DNA of 64,000 nt from JAFGRU01 sp963665915 (GTDB taxonomy: Bacteria > Desulfobacterota > Desulfuromonadia > Desulfuromonadales > JAAYDE01), in the NCBI GenBank assembly GCA_963665915.2, contig CAXXSG010000003.1, positions 1-64,000 on the forward strand, in the 5' to 3' direction. The position numbers and the translations under genes were made by a program. Below are positions 7,765 through 15,838 of this stretch, one piece after another (the first letter of the stretch is position 1; each line of letters begins with the position of its first letter). The notes below the pieces were generated by a model. It did not search any database. It was not told the origin of the DNA and saw only the letters and a list, made by a program, of their open reading frames with translations.

Positions 7765-8086
7765 GGTTGTCGCTCGATCTGTGAGAGGAGTTTTATGACG
7801 TTGAGGATATCAGGGTCCGTAAATGTTCACAAAGGAATAATTCCGAGGACGACTAATGTTGAACAGTGCGAAAAAGGTGGTAGTAAAGATTAAGCTTTGT
7901 CAATTTTTGCCGCAAAAAAAGCATATTTTTTAAATTGGAGTCCAAATTGCTAATAATCTTTAATTATTGGGGTTGTGATTTTTAAAAGTCAGGAAATTTT
8001 TGTCGACAAAGCTCGGCAAGTATTTTCCTGACTTTCCTTTCAGGAAGCTTCTTTAGGGGGAAGTTTTACACATAGGAGGTAAAAAC
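7765..8086. other. Divergent intergenic region between sbcD and the 8087 operon
   Basis: AT-rich in the middle and presumably holding promoters for both directions; I could not fix -35/-10 pairs with confidence. The nested palindrome at 7985-8035 is listed separately. The AGGAGG ribosome binding site for 8087 is at the right end. No coding sequence seen. Confidence 0.5.
7985..8035 (+). promoter_or_regulatory. Nested palindrome in the leader of the 8087 operon
   Basis: Outer perfect 12-bp stem AAAGTCAGGAAA (7985-7996) with TTTCCTGACTTT (8024-8035). The 27-nt loop contains a second perfect palindrome, TTTGTCGACAAA (7999-8010). It is followed by CCTTT rather than a long T-run, about 50 nt upstream of the start codon. 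It could be a terminator/attenuator of the leader or a protein-binding site; the sequence does not decide. Confidence 0.45.
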
Positions 8087-9511
8087 ATGGAAAATTTTCT
8101 GATTTTACCGGGCCAGCCAGCCGTATCGGTTCTCGTTGCGGTAATGGTTCTTCTGGTCCTTCTTTACCTGATTCGAAACCAGGCTCATAAGAGTATCCGG
8201 GCGGTTTGCAGAGTTGTCAATAATGCCATGCGCTTGGCGGCCCACTCGATTCTGATTGCCGAAAAAAAACTCGGCCAGCGTAACCGTGAAGTACTCCTTG
8301 CTGCCGGCATGGAGGAAGTGGAAAAAGAGCTGGAGCGCGAGTTCCAGCGGGTTGAGGCGGTCGTCAAACGGGATCTTCAAGCATATCCGTCATTTCACCG
8401 GAAAATGGCGGAATTAGTGACCAAGATTGACGAAGACTACGCCAACAGCACCGAAACAGCGCCTTTGCCGCCAACCTGGATTTCCGCTGTTGAGGCTATC
8501 GCCAAAATCCCCCGGGGCAAAGATGACGGCGTAGCCATGATCTTGGGAGAGATTCACAACACTCTGGACCGCCAGCAGACCAAGGCGTTGGAGGAATATC
8601 GCAAGGTCAGCGCCACCCGTCATGGCTTGCTGAAAAAGATGACACCTTTCTGGCGGCAGATCACCAAGACCCTGGAAAAAGTCGGCAAGACCATTACCGG
8701 CCTGGAGGATCGCGCCAAAATTATTGACGGAAAAATGGTCGAATATGAGCAAATCAGAGCTCATTCGGAAACCGCGGCGCGGAAACTGTCTTCTTCCTCC
8801 ATGACCCAGTTCGTCATTTCCGGCCTGGTCATGCTCATCGCCATCGGCGGCGCGGTCATTAACTTCAACCTCATTGCCCTGCCCATGTCGGAAATGGTCG
8901 GGGGCGGAAGCTACATTGGGACTTTTAAGACCTCTGATGTTGCCGCAATGGTCATCATTCTGATGGAACTCTCCATGGGTTTGTTTTTGATGGAGTCCTT
9001 GCGCATCACCCGGCTTTTCCCACTTATTTCCAACATGGATGACAAAATGCGCACGCGGATGATCTGGATTTCCTTTTCCCTCTTGTTTATTCTTGCCGGA
9101 GTGGAATCCAGTCTCGCATTCATGCGCGACCGCATTGCTTCGGACATGGAAGCCTTGCGCCAAAGTCTGGCGGGCGCCGAGGCGGTGGCCCATGCAACTC
9201 GAAGCCTGATTCCAACGGTCGGCCAGATGGTGTTGGGATTTGTATTGCCTTTTGCCCTCACCTTTGTGGCGATTCCCCTGGAATCTTTTATTTACAGTTC
9301 CCGTACGGTTTTAGGGCTTGCAGCCATGTGGTTCCTGCGCGTGATTGCCTTGGTTCTTCGGCTGATTGGGAACGTCGCTCATTATATGGGAAAAATTCTT
9401 GTCAGCATTTATGATCTGGTGATTGCGCCGTTTCTGTGGGTTGAGAACAAATTAGTCAAGGAGCCGCGCGGACAAGTGAAAATGGCCCCCAAAGAGGAGG
9501 TAAGCTCATGA
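8087..9511 (+). CDS. Multi-pass membrane protein with cytoplasmic helical region, unknown function
   Basis: 474 residues; I do not recognise a named family. An N-terminal membrane anchor (about residues 13-30) is followed by a long charged helical region (about 31-235, coiled-coil-like and rich in Glu/Lys). Then come several hydrophobic segments (about 244-268, 285-305, 322-343, 378-402, 406-430, 435-457) and a short charged C-terminus. A strong AGGAGG precedes the ATG at good distance. It overlaps the next gene, a VWA-like lipoprotein, by ATGA, so the two are translationally coupled and probably act together at the envelope. No catalytic motif seen. Confidence 0.8.
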   Translation: MENFLILPGQPAVSVLVAVMVLLVLLYLIRNQAHKSIRAVCRVVNNAMRLAAHSILIAEKKLGQRNREVLLAAGMEEVEKELEREFQRVEAVVKRDLQAYPSFHRKMAELVTKIDEDYANSTETAPLPPTWISAVEAIAKIPRGKDDGVAMILGEIHNTLDRQQTKALEEYRKVSATRHGLLKKMTPFWRQITKTLEKVGKTITGLEDRAKIIDGKMVEYEQIRAHSETAARKLSSSSMTQFVISGLVMLIAIGGAVINFNLIALPMSEMVGGGSYIGTFKTSDVAAMVIILMELSMGLFLMESLRITRLFPLISNMDDKMRTRMIWISFSLLFILAGVESSLAFMRDRIASDMEALRQSLAGAEAVAHATRSLIPTVGQMVLGFVLPFALTFVAIPLESFIYSSRTVLGLAAMWFLRVIALVLRLIGNVAHYMGKILVSIYDLVIAPFLWVENKLVKEPRGQVKMAPKEEVSS

Positions 9512-10155
9512 AGCGATTCATTCTCGGTCTTCTAGCCTTTGGGACGATTTTGTACGGTTGTGCCGATAGCATAAGCCACTCTCAAGCGGTATACATGCTG
9601 ATGGATACCTCCGGGACCTATACGGCCGAACTGAAAAAAGCGCAGGCGATCATCAATTTTCTTTTAGGAACTTTACAGCCTGGAGATTCGCTGGCTGTGG
9701 CCCGGATCGATACAGGCAGTTTCAGCGAAAAAGATATTATTCAGAAGGTCACATTTGACGGGCGTCCGTCAGTGGCCAATGAGCAGAAGCGGGTCTTCCG
9801 GCAGAAAGTCGATGATTTTGTCACCAGGGTCAAGGGCAGTCCCTATACCGATATAACCGGGGGGGTATTGCAGGCGGTGGAGTATCTTAATGAGACAGGA
9901 GCCGGTAAAAAGACGATTCTGGTCTTCTCCGACATGGAGGAAGATCTGAAAAAAGGCTATGTTCGCGATTTTCCCATTCAGATTTCCGGGGTCAATGTTG
10001 TTGCTCTCAATGTCACCAAGCTGCGTCAGGACATTGTCGATCCCCGCAAATACATGTCCCGTCTTGCGAAATGGGAGAAGCGGGTGACCTCGGGCGGCGG
10101 CAAGTGGCGGGTCATCAACGACCTGGAGCGTCTTGAGAAGATGCTGGAAGAATAG
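9508..10155 (+). CDS. VWA-like lipoprotein
   Basis: 215 residues. The N-terminal signal ends in a lipobox (TILYGC, lipidated Cys at residue 18). The body resembles a von Willebrand A fold: VYMLMDTSGTY supplies a DxSxT-type MIDAS motif, YTDITGG the threonine position, and TILVFSDMEED the distal Asp. A metal-dependent protein-binding role at the membrane surface is inferred. It is coupled to the upstream membrane protein by a 4-nt overlap, and a strong terminator follows 65 nt downstream, so the operon is exactly these two genes. Confidence 0.75.
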   Translation: MKRFILGLLAFGTILYGCADSISHSQAVYMLMDTSGTYTAELKKAQAIINFLLGTLQPGDSLAVARIDTGSFSEKDIIQKVTFDGRPSVANEQKRVFRQKVDDFVTRVKGSPYTDITGGVLQAVEYLNETGAGKKTILVFSDMEEDLKKGYVRDFPIQISGVNVVALNVTKLRQDIVDPRKYMSRLAKWEKRVTSGGGKWRVINDLERLEKMLEE

Positions 10156-10220
10156 TCAATCTGGTGTGACCTGATGTTTTCGCGACAAAGCCACGCGAAC
10201 AAAGCGGATTAAAAATCCAT

Positions 10221-10260
10221 AAAAAAGGCCGGCAATCTTTAAGATTGTCGGCCTTTTTTA
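10221..10260 (+). terminator. Strong rho-independent terminator
   Basis: A 19-bp nearly perfect stem (one G-T pair) around AAGGCCGGCAATCTT and its complement, flanked by A-run and T-run, so it can work in both directions. It closes the 8087-10155 operon. Confidence 0.9.
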
Positions 10261-10573
10261 TGGAACGTCAGGTTCAGCTCATTATAGTCGGGCTATTTCC
10301 CTGTTTTTTTGAACAAAAACAAGATCGATTTTTAGCTGAGATGGCTTTTTGTTCAGGATCTTAAGTAATGAACCGGTTGCTACCGGGGGGCGAGCCTGTT
10401 TAAATGCTACAACTTTTCGCTCCGTTTTCGAGGACTCATCAAACGTCCCTGAACGCAATCCCTTTTGCCGGTGTCCCAGCGAAAAACCAGGAAGAAAATG
10501 AGGGTCAGTCACCTGCCGGGACGATTCAAAAAGATTTAAAAAACTTCGTAAGGGAAATATACTAATATAATTT
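10261..10573. other. Intergenic region left of the insertion sequence
   Basis: It contains only a weak minus-strand frame at 10282-10512 (76 codons), with no ribosome binding site and no recognisable product; I do not call it a gene. Its right end carries the left target duplication TATAATTT (10566-10573). Before the insertion this region would have been continuous with the sequence upstream of the channel gene. Confidence 0.5.
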
Positions 10574-11310
10574 GGGTCATGACATGTTAAGCACTCACGA
10601 GGAGGCGCTAAGATACTGTCATGACTATGAAAAATAAGTATGTTTGGCGTTCACGCATTTCGGAGCATCAATTTCGACAGATTGTGCGTCTCTTTTCTGT
10701 CGATTTGGACGCCTCACAAATTGCTCGTTTAACAGGTCTCAGTCGCAACACCGTCAATCGTTACTTGAAAGCGATTCGGCAGCGCCTGGTCGAATATTGC
10801 GGACTTCAATCTCCCTTTTCAGGGGAGGTTGAAGTCGACGAATCGTTCTTTGGCGCCCGTCGCATCAAAGGCAAAAGAGGCCGGGGTGCTTTTGGCAAAA
10901 CCATAGTCTTCGGCATCTTTCAACGGAACGGTCACGTTTACACGGAAATCGTTCCAAATTGCTCGAAAGCCACGCTCCAAGCGGTGATCCGGGGCAGAGT
11001 CGAGTTGAAGAGCATCGTCTACTCTGACGGCTGGCGTGGCTACAATGGCCTGGTTGATGTAGGTTATGGCAAACATCTTCGCATCGATCACGGCCAGAAC
11101 GAATTTGCCAAAGGGCACACTCACATCAATGGCATTGAAGGATTCTGGGGCTATGCGAAAACACGCCTGGTTCGGTTTCGCGGTATGGCCCCCAGCACCT
11201 TCAACTTGCATCTTAAAGAATGTGAGTTTAGGTTTAACCATAGAGCCAAGGATCTCTATAAACTGATCCTCAAAATTGTTCGGGACCGACCTCTTAAAGT
11301 GTCATGACCC
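10574..11310 (+). mobile_element. Insertion sequence, IS1595/ISXO2 type (737 bp), intact
   Basis: 18-bp terminal inverted repeats: GGGTCATGACATGTTAAG (10574-10591) and the complement of GGGTCATGACACTTTAAG (11293-11310). It is flanked by a perfect 8-bp target duplication TATAATTT (10566-10573 and 11311-11318). It holds one transposase gene and nothing else. The intact ends, target duplication and reading frame indicate recent insertion and probable activity. Confidence 0.95.
10621..11307 (+). CDS. IS1595-family (ISXO2-like) transposase
   Basis: 228 residues. An N-terminal helix-turn-helix (DASQIARLTGLSRNTVNRYL) precedes a DDE-type catalytic core: VDESFFGARR (first Asp, near residue 71), IVYSDGWRGY (second Asp) and HINGIEGFWGYAK (the Asn/Glu position typical of the ISXO2 family). 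The reading frame is complete and the TGA stop lies inside the right inverted repeat. Two in-frame ATGs (10621, 10627) are possible starts. It catalyses cut-and-paste movement of the surrounding 737-bp element. Confidence 0.93.
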   Translation: MTMKNKYVWRSRISEHQFRQIVRLFSVDLDASQIARLTGLSRNTVNRYLKAIRQRLVEYCGLQSPFSGEVEVDESFFGARRIKGKRGRGAFGKTIVFGIFQRNGHVYTEIVPNCSKATLQAVIRGRVELKSIVYSDGWRGYNGLVDVGYGKHLRIDHGQNEFAKGHTHINGIEGFWGYAKTRLVRFRGMAPSTFNLHLKECEFRFNHRAKDLYKLILKIVRDRPLKVS

Positions 11311-11386
11311 TATAATTTTTATCTATGGTCTGGGCTATAGACCTTCGTTCGGGAAGAGGGGCTGACGTGTTTCTTTGGAGGGCATG

Positions 11387-12482
11387 ATGTTTCGCATCAA
11401 AATGTTAGTTCTGGTAGGATTTTTAATCTCGATGGGGTTTTGCCTGTGCGGTTCAGCCCCGGCTTCAGCGGTAAAAAACAGTTTTTTCACAAAAATTAAT
11501 CGTGGGGACCAAAATCGCACCTCCCTTTGCCTTCAAAGACCCCGAAGGGACCTGGACAGGGATCAGCATCGAGCTTTGGCGGGAGGTGGCGAAAGATCTG
11601 GGGATTTCTTATGAGTTTCGGGAGACCGATCTTGCCGGTCTGCTGGAGGGGGTGAAAAACAAGAAATTGGATCTGGCAATCGCAGCCATCAGCGTTACTC
11701 AGGACCGCGAAGAGCAACTGGACTTCAGCCATTCCTATTACTCTACGGGCTTGGGGATTGCTGTCAAAAACAAGGCTAAAAGCGGCTGGTTTCTGGTGGC
11801 TCAGCGGTTTTTCTCGGCCCAGTTTCTCAAGGTTCTGACGGTGCTGGTATTTGTTCTCCTGGCCGTGGGTTTCCTTGGGTGGTTGGCTGAAAGAAAGGCA
11901 AATCCGGAACAATTTGGAGGCACAAAGAAGTCTGGTATCCTGGCAGGGTTCTGGTGGGCGGCGGTGACCATGACCACGGTCGGGTATGGGGATAAAGCGC
12001 CCAGGACTATTCTCGGGCGCTTGGTCGGGCTTTTCTGGATGTTCGCTTCCATCCTCATTATCTCCAGTTTTACAGCGGCAATTACAGCTTCTCTGACGGT
12101 TGCCGAGTTCGGTTCCAGAATATCCGGACCGGAAGACCTGCCAGAAGTGCGGGTTTTGTGTATTGAAAACAGCACTGGAGAAAAATATTTGAAAGAGAAT
12201 CGGATTCCCAGCCACAGTGTTTCTTCGACGGCTGAGGCCATGTCAGAGCTTGTCAATGGTCGGACTGACGCTCTGGTTTATGATGCTCCGATGTTGAAAT
12301 ATCTCGTCAACAAGAATTTTGCGGGAAAAGTCAGGGTGCTGGATCGCACCCTTGCCCCCCAGGCGTACGCCATAGCGCTTCCGCAGGGAAGTTCTCTCCG
12401 GGAACCTGTCAATCGTGTGCTGTTGGGAAAAATCAATGAGCCCTGGTGGGGGGAAACCCTTTTTAAATATATGGGGCGATAA
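11387..12482 (+). pseudogene. GluR0-type ligand-gated potassium channel, frameshifted near the signal peptide
   Basis: The ATG at 11387 follows GGAGG and encodes a signal peptide ending SAPASA. The frame then breaks at an A6 run (11473-11478). Removing one A joins it to the long frame reading LIVGTKIAPPFAF and onward to 12482. The joined product has a periplasmic solute-binding lobe 1, a membrane helix, a pore with the K+ filter TMTTVGYGD, a second helix, then lobe 2. That is the prokaryotic ionotropic glutamate receptor architecture, probably gated by an amino acid. The rest of the frame is intact, so this may be a sequencing error rather than decay. A GTG at 11502 would give a protein without signal peptide. 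Confidence 0.8.
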
Positions 12483-12489
12483 AGATGGC

Positions 12490-12585
12490 TGGCGGGAGTA
12501 GATGGGAATCGAACCCACCGGGGACGGGACGCGCCCCCCTACGGTTTTGAAGACCGCGAGCGTCACCAGACTTCTGCCTACTCCC
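12490..12585 (-). tRNA. selC: tRNA-Sec (anticodon UCA)
   Basis: 96 nt including an encoded CCA (12490-12492). It has the bacterial tRNA-Sec features: an 8-bp acceptor stem GGGAGTAG/CTACTCCC, anticodon loop CTTCAAA giving UCA, a long G/C-rich variable arm, and a T-arm with GGTTCGATTCC. It inserts selenocysteine at UGA with SelB. This shows that the genome decodes UGA as Sec and supports the rhodanese selenoprotein in this window. selA, selB and selD are not in view. Confidence 0.96.
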
Positions 12586-12609
12586 TTATTGAAACGTCTG
12601 TTCAGACAG

Positions 12610-12638
12610 AGCATAACCCAAGCCGGGCGCTTTGTCGA
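12610..12638 (-). promoter_or_regulatory. Sigma-70-type promoter for selC
   Basis: On the minus strand: -35 TCGACA (12633-12638), a 17-nt spacer and -10 TATGCT (12610-12615). This lies about 25 nt upstream of the mature tRNA-Sec 5' end. Confidence 0.6.
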
Positions 12639-12762
12639 GGTGCCTGCTGATGAGAATAGCGGATGCTACCCACACGTCTTGACTCCCGGCCTAATGGTTT
12701 CTATAGTACGGACGTAATGTGCCCGCTCCAACCCGGTTCCAGTTTTTCAGAAGGAGGAATGC

Positions 12763-13833
12763 ATGCGCCGTAAAACCCGTCAGATATCCGTTGGCCGGGT
12801 GCCCGTGGGTGGCGAGGCCCCGATTTCCGTGCAGTCGATGTGCAATACCGACACGCGGGATGTGGAGAGTACCCTTGAGCAGATCCGGAGTTTGGAAAAG
12901 GCGGGCTGTGAAATCGTTCGCTGCGCTGTTCCCGACATGAGGGCCGCTGAAGCCATCCGAGCCGTCTGCGAGGGTTCAGGTCTGCCGGTGATCGCGGATA
13001 TCCATTTCGACTACCGTCTTGCCCTGGCCTGCGCTGAAAATGGGGTCGCCGCACTACGCATCAATCCCGGCAATATCGGGGAAAGATGGAAAATCGAAGA
13101 GCTGGTCAAGGCCTGCCGGGAAAGAGCGCTTCCCATCCGTATCGGCGTCAATGCCGGCTCCCTGGAAAAGGACCTGCTCGAAAAATACGGCCATCCGAGT
13201 TCTGAAGCGATCGTCGAAAGCGCCCTGGGTCATGTGCGGATTCTGGAGGATCTCAACTTTGAGGACATCAAAATCAGCGTCAAGGCCTCGGATATTCAGC
13301 GTACGGTGGAATCCTACAGACTGCTGTCGGAACAGGTCGATTATCCGCTCCATATCGGCATCACAGAGGCGGGTACGACTTGGGCGGGGACCATCAAAAG
13401 TGCTGCCGGCATCGGGATTCTGCTGCAGGAAGGTATCGGCGATACTCTGCGTGTTTCTCTGACCGGCGATCCGCTGGAGGAAGTCAGGGTCGGCTGGGAA
13501 ATTCTCAAGTCTCTCAAGCTCCGCAACAGGGGACCTGTTTTTATCAGCTGCCCGACCTGTGGGCGTTGTCAGATCAATCTGATTGAGATTGCCGAAGAGG
13601 TCGAAAGAAGACTTCAGGACCTTCCGGGAAGTATTACCGTCGCGGTGATGGGCTGCTCCGTCAATGGGCCGGGTGAGGCCCGAGAGGCGGATATCGGTAT
13701 TGCGGGGGGAGCGGACGACGGGCTGCTTTTCAAGAAGGGAAAGGTTGTCGGCAAAGTCTCCTGTGATGAAATGGCAGATGTTTTGGTCGAGGAGGCTCTC
13801 AAGCTGGTGCGGGAGGAGCCTCCTCGACCCTGA
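12763..13833 (+). CDS. ispG: 4-hydroxy-3-methylbut-2-enyl diphosphate synthase
   Basis: 356 residues. A [4Fe-4S] enzyme of the MEP isoprenoid pathway that reductively opens the cyclic diphosphate MEcPP. The TIM-barrel N-terminus (PISVQSMCNTDTRD) and the C-terminal cluster ligands C263, C266 (SCPTCGRC) and C298 (MGCSVNGPGE) are visible, with the same 32-residue spacing as in the E. coli enzyme. An AGGAGGA site precedes the ATG. It converges with the minus-strand gene ending at 13850, with only 16 nt between. Confidence 0.96.
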   Translation: MRRKTRQISVGRVPVGGEAPISVQSMCNTDTRDVESTLEQIRSLEKAGCEIVRCAVPDMRAAEAIRAVCEGSGLPVIADIHFDYRLALACAENGVAALRINPGNIGERWKIEELVKACRERALPIRIGVNAGSLEKDLLEKYGHPSSEAIVESALGHVRILEDLNFEDIKISVKASDIQRTVESYRLLSEQVDYPLHIGITEAGTTWAGTIKSAAGIGILLQEGIGDTLRVSLTGDPLEEVRVGWEILKSLKLRNRGPVFISCPTCGRCQINLIEIAEEVERRLQDLPGSITVAVMGCSVNGPGEAREADIGIAGGADDGLLFKKGKVVGKVSCDEMADVLVEEALKLVREEPPRP

Positions 13834-13849
13834 AATTTAAATAAAACTG

Positions 13850-14813
13850 CTAGAAGTGGTGAACCCAGCGCAGGTTGAAACGGCTGGAATCCGCCCGGTT
13901 TTCGGTATCGGTTTCAAAGTAAGTGTTGAAAAAGAGATGGTTGTCCGGGGAGAAGTGGTAAACGAGGCCCGGTCCGATGGCGAAAACCTGTTCTTTGCTG
14001 TTGGAAAGGCTGTGCCCGTTGACTTCTGTTTCGCTGATCTGCTTCAGGAAATAACCGTTGATGCCGACCCGTAACTGCTTGGCCATTACTTCGTAAGCTA
14101 TGGCGAAGTTGGCGTGAACCGCCTGACCGGCCTGGGAGTCGTCGGCGCCGCCATATAGAGTCGTGTTGGGGTCGTTGTTTTTTAGCGTTCCAGAGGTAAT
14201 GCAGGCGCCAGGATGTGGTCAGACGCGGTGTGATAAAAAGGGTGCCCGCCCAGTAGGGGTTGAAAGAGAAGAAATTGCTGCCGGGATTAAGCTCTTTGTC
14301 ATCATCATATTTGCCGGTGGGAAAGATCATCTGCAACTCGATGCGGTGCATGAAGACCGGCCCGTTTTTCCCCATGATCGGATCCCACTGTAGATAAGGT
14401 CCGATCAGAATATCCCCCAGGCCGCTGCCGTTGTCCTGCGGTCCGGGAAAACTATTGGCGTAATCGATATTGGTTGAGACCAGGGGGATGATGACGTCGA
14501 GACCCCATTTGCCGCCGAACAGGACGGGGGTATCGGACTGATAAAGAAACTGGGAAAGGCTCACCCAGACATTGATGTCTTCATCGGCTACTGACGGAAG
14601 CAGGGGGTCGCCGTCGCTGTCTTTGAACTCGTCGGAAGTGATGTACTGGAAATACTGGGTGAAATAGAAGCCCGGACCTGCCGGAGGTCCGCCGTCTAGA
14701 AAACTGGTGAAACCGAGGTTGACCGACGGAAGATCATAGGCTGAGCCTGGACCCGCTGTAAAAAGGATCGCGGAAAAAAACATCGCCAAAATTGAAAGCC
14801 GAAACAGTTTCAT
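13850..14813 (-). pseudogene. Outer-membrane beta-barrel protein (phenol MetA-pathway/SphA-like), frameshifted
   Basis: The signal peptide (residues 1-25, ending GPGSA) is followed by alternating aromatic strands (GFYFTQYFQYIT, HRIELQMIFPTGKYDD) typical of the Phenol_MetA_deg outer-membrane family. The frame shifts at a T6 run on the plus strand (14178-14183). Dropping one base restores a frame through LRVGINGYFLKQ to the end RWVHHF at 13850, with the C-terminal Phe expected of a barrel recognised by BAM. The joined length is about 320 residues. It may be a sequencing error. Function is unknown; such proteins are often predicted transporters of hydrophobic compounds. Confidence 0.65.
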
Positions 14814-15235
14814 TTTCTTCTCCCTCCCTTTGCGTCATCAAAAAAATACATGACAGAAATACTTCAAACGCTAATATACCGAAATTGGTTGTGGACCGCT
14901 GCGGTGTATGTGGAACTTTCTCGCTCTTCAGGAGGATTAAACTTTTCGGAGACAATCAGCCTGGAACTTGAACCCGGGTAAGGACAACAAGTTTTTTATG
15001 GAGCAGTCCTTGGAGGTAGGTAATAAAAACCGGTTGCCATGTTTCCAACTAGTTTGCGGGAACATACTATTGATGCCTGGAAAATTCAAGGGCAAGTTTT
15101 TTCTATAAATAAGTATATGGCAGGGATGCAAGTAATGTTTCCAGGGGATCGGGATGTTTTTCCCAATTGCGGGCTGATCTTTTGTTTTGGGGAGTATGAT
15201 AATCTGTAAACTGAAAGCGATGAAAGGTTCTACTG
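14814..15235. other. Intergenic region between the barrel gene and the shikimate kinase gene
   Basis: A divergent intergenic stretch of 422 bp. I found no open frame with protein character, no strong hairpin and no promoter pair I would defend. A GGAGGGAG ribosome binding site for the minus-strand gene is at the left end. Confidence 0.4.
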
Positions 15236-15763
15236 ATGACTTGCATCCGGAACGTTTGCAATATCGTCCTGGTCGGCATGCCCGGCGCAGGGAAGAGCAC
15301 AATCGGAATTATCCTGGCCAAACTTTTGGGGATGGGTTTTGTTGATACCGATGTCCTGATCCAGCAGGCGGAAAAGCGAACTCTCCAGGAAATCATCGAT
15401 ACCTCTGGTTATATGGAGTTACGTGGGATTGAAGAAAGAATCCTTCTCGAGCTTGAATGTGCTCACCATGTTATCGCCACCGGGGGGAGTGCGGTTTACA
15501 GTTCAAAGGCCATGGCGCATCTGAAGGAAAGAGGGATGATTGTTTTTTTGCGACTCGACTTTGCGGTAATCCAGCGGCGGGTTGCGGATTATCAATCGAG
15601 GGGGATAGCGCGGCGTCCGGAGCAGAGTTTTCAGGACCTTTTTCAAGAAAGGTCCGAACTTTACGGGCAATGTGCCGATGTCACCGTGGATTGCGGCAGC
15701 CGGACCATGGAACAGATCTGTGAACGGATTCGCGGAGAATTCGGCAAGTTCGCGGGTTTTTAA
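15236..15763 (+). CDS. aroK: Shikimate kinase
   Basis: 175 residues. It phosphorylates shikimate to shikimate-3-phosphate in chorismate synthesis. P-loop GMPGAGKST (residues 14-22), FVDTDVLI with the substrate and magnesium Asp residues, ELRGIEE (substrate Arg), ATGGSAVY (the conserved GG shikimate-binding loop) and ARRPEQS in the lid are all present. It stands alone ahead of surE with a 75-nt gap. The ribosome binding site is weak. A related P-loop kinase is unlikely given the full motif set. Confidence 0.9.
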   Translation: MTCIRNVCNIVLVGMPGAGKSTIGIILAKLLGMGFVDTDVLIQQAEKRTLQEIIDTSGYMELRGIEERILLELECAHHVIATGGSAVYSSKAMAHLKERGMIVFLRLDFAVIQRRVADYQSRGIARRPEQSFQDLFQERSELYGQCADVTVDCGSRTMEQICERIRGEFGKFAGF

Positions 15764-15838
15764 ACCTGTTCACCACCCGGGATTTTTTCTCTGCACACCC
15801 ATTCAGGTGGTGCGCCTGTATAAATGGAGTTGAAGACC

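Noticed and set aside
10282..10512. Minus-strand 76-codon frame left of the IS
   Set aside because: No ribosome binding site, no family resemblance, and it lies in a region with no other coding signal; left unannotated.
11471..11480. A-AAA-AAC heptamer as a programmed -1 frameshift site in the channel gene
   Set aside because: Restoring the long frame needs +1 (skipping one base); a -1 slip leads to the wrong frame.
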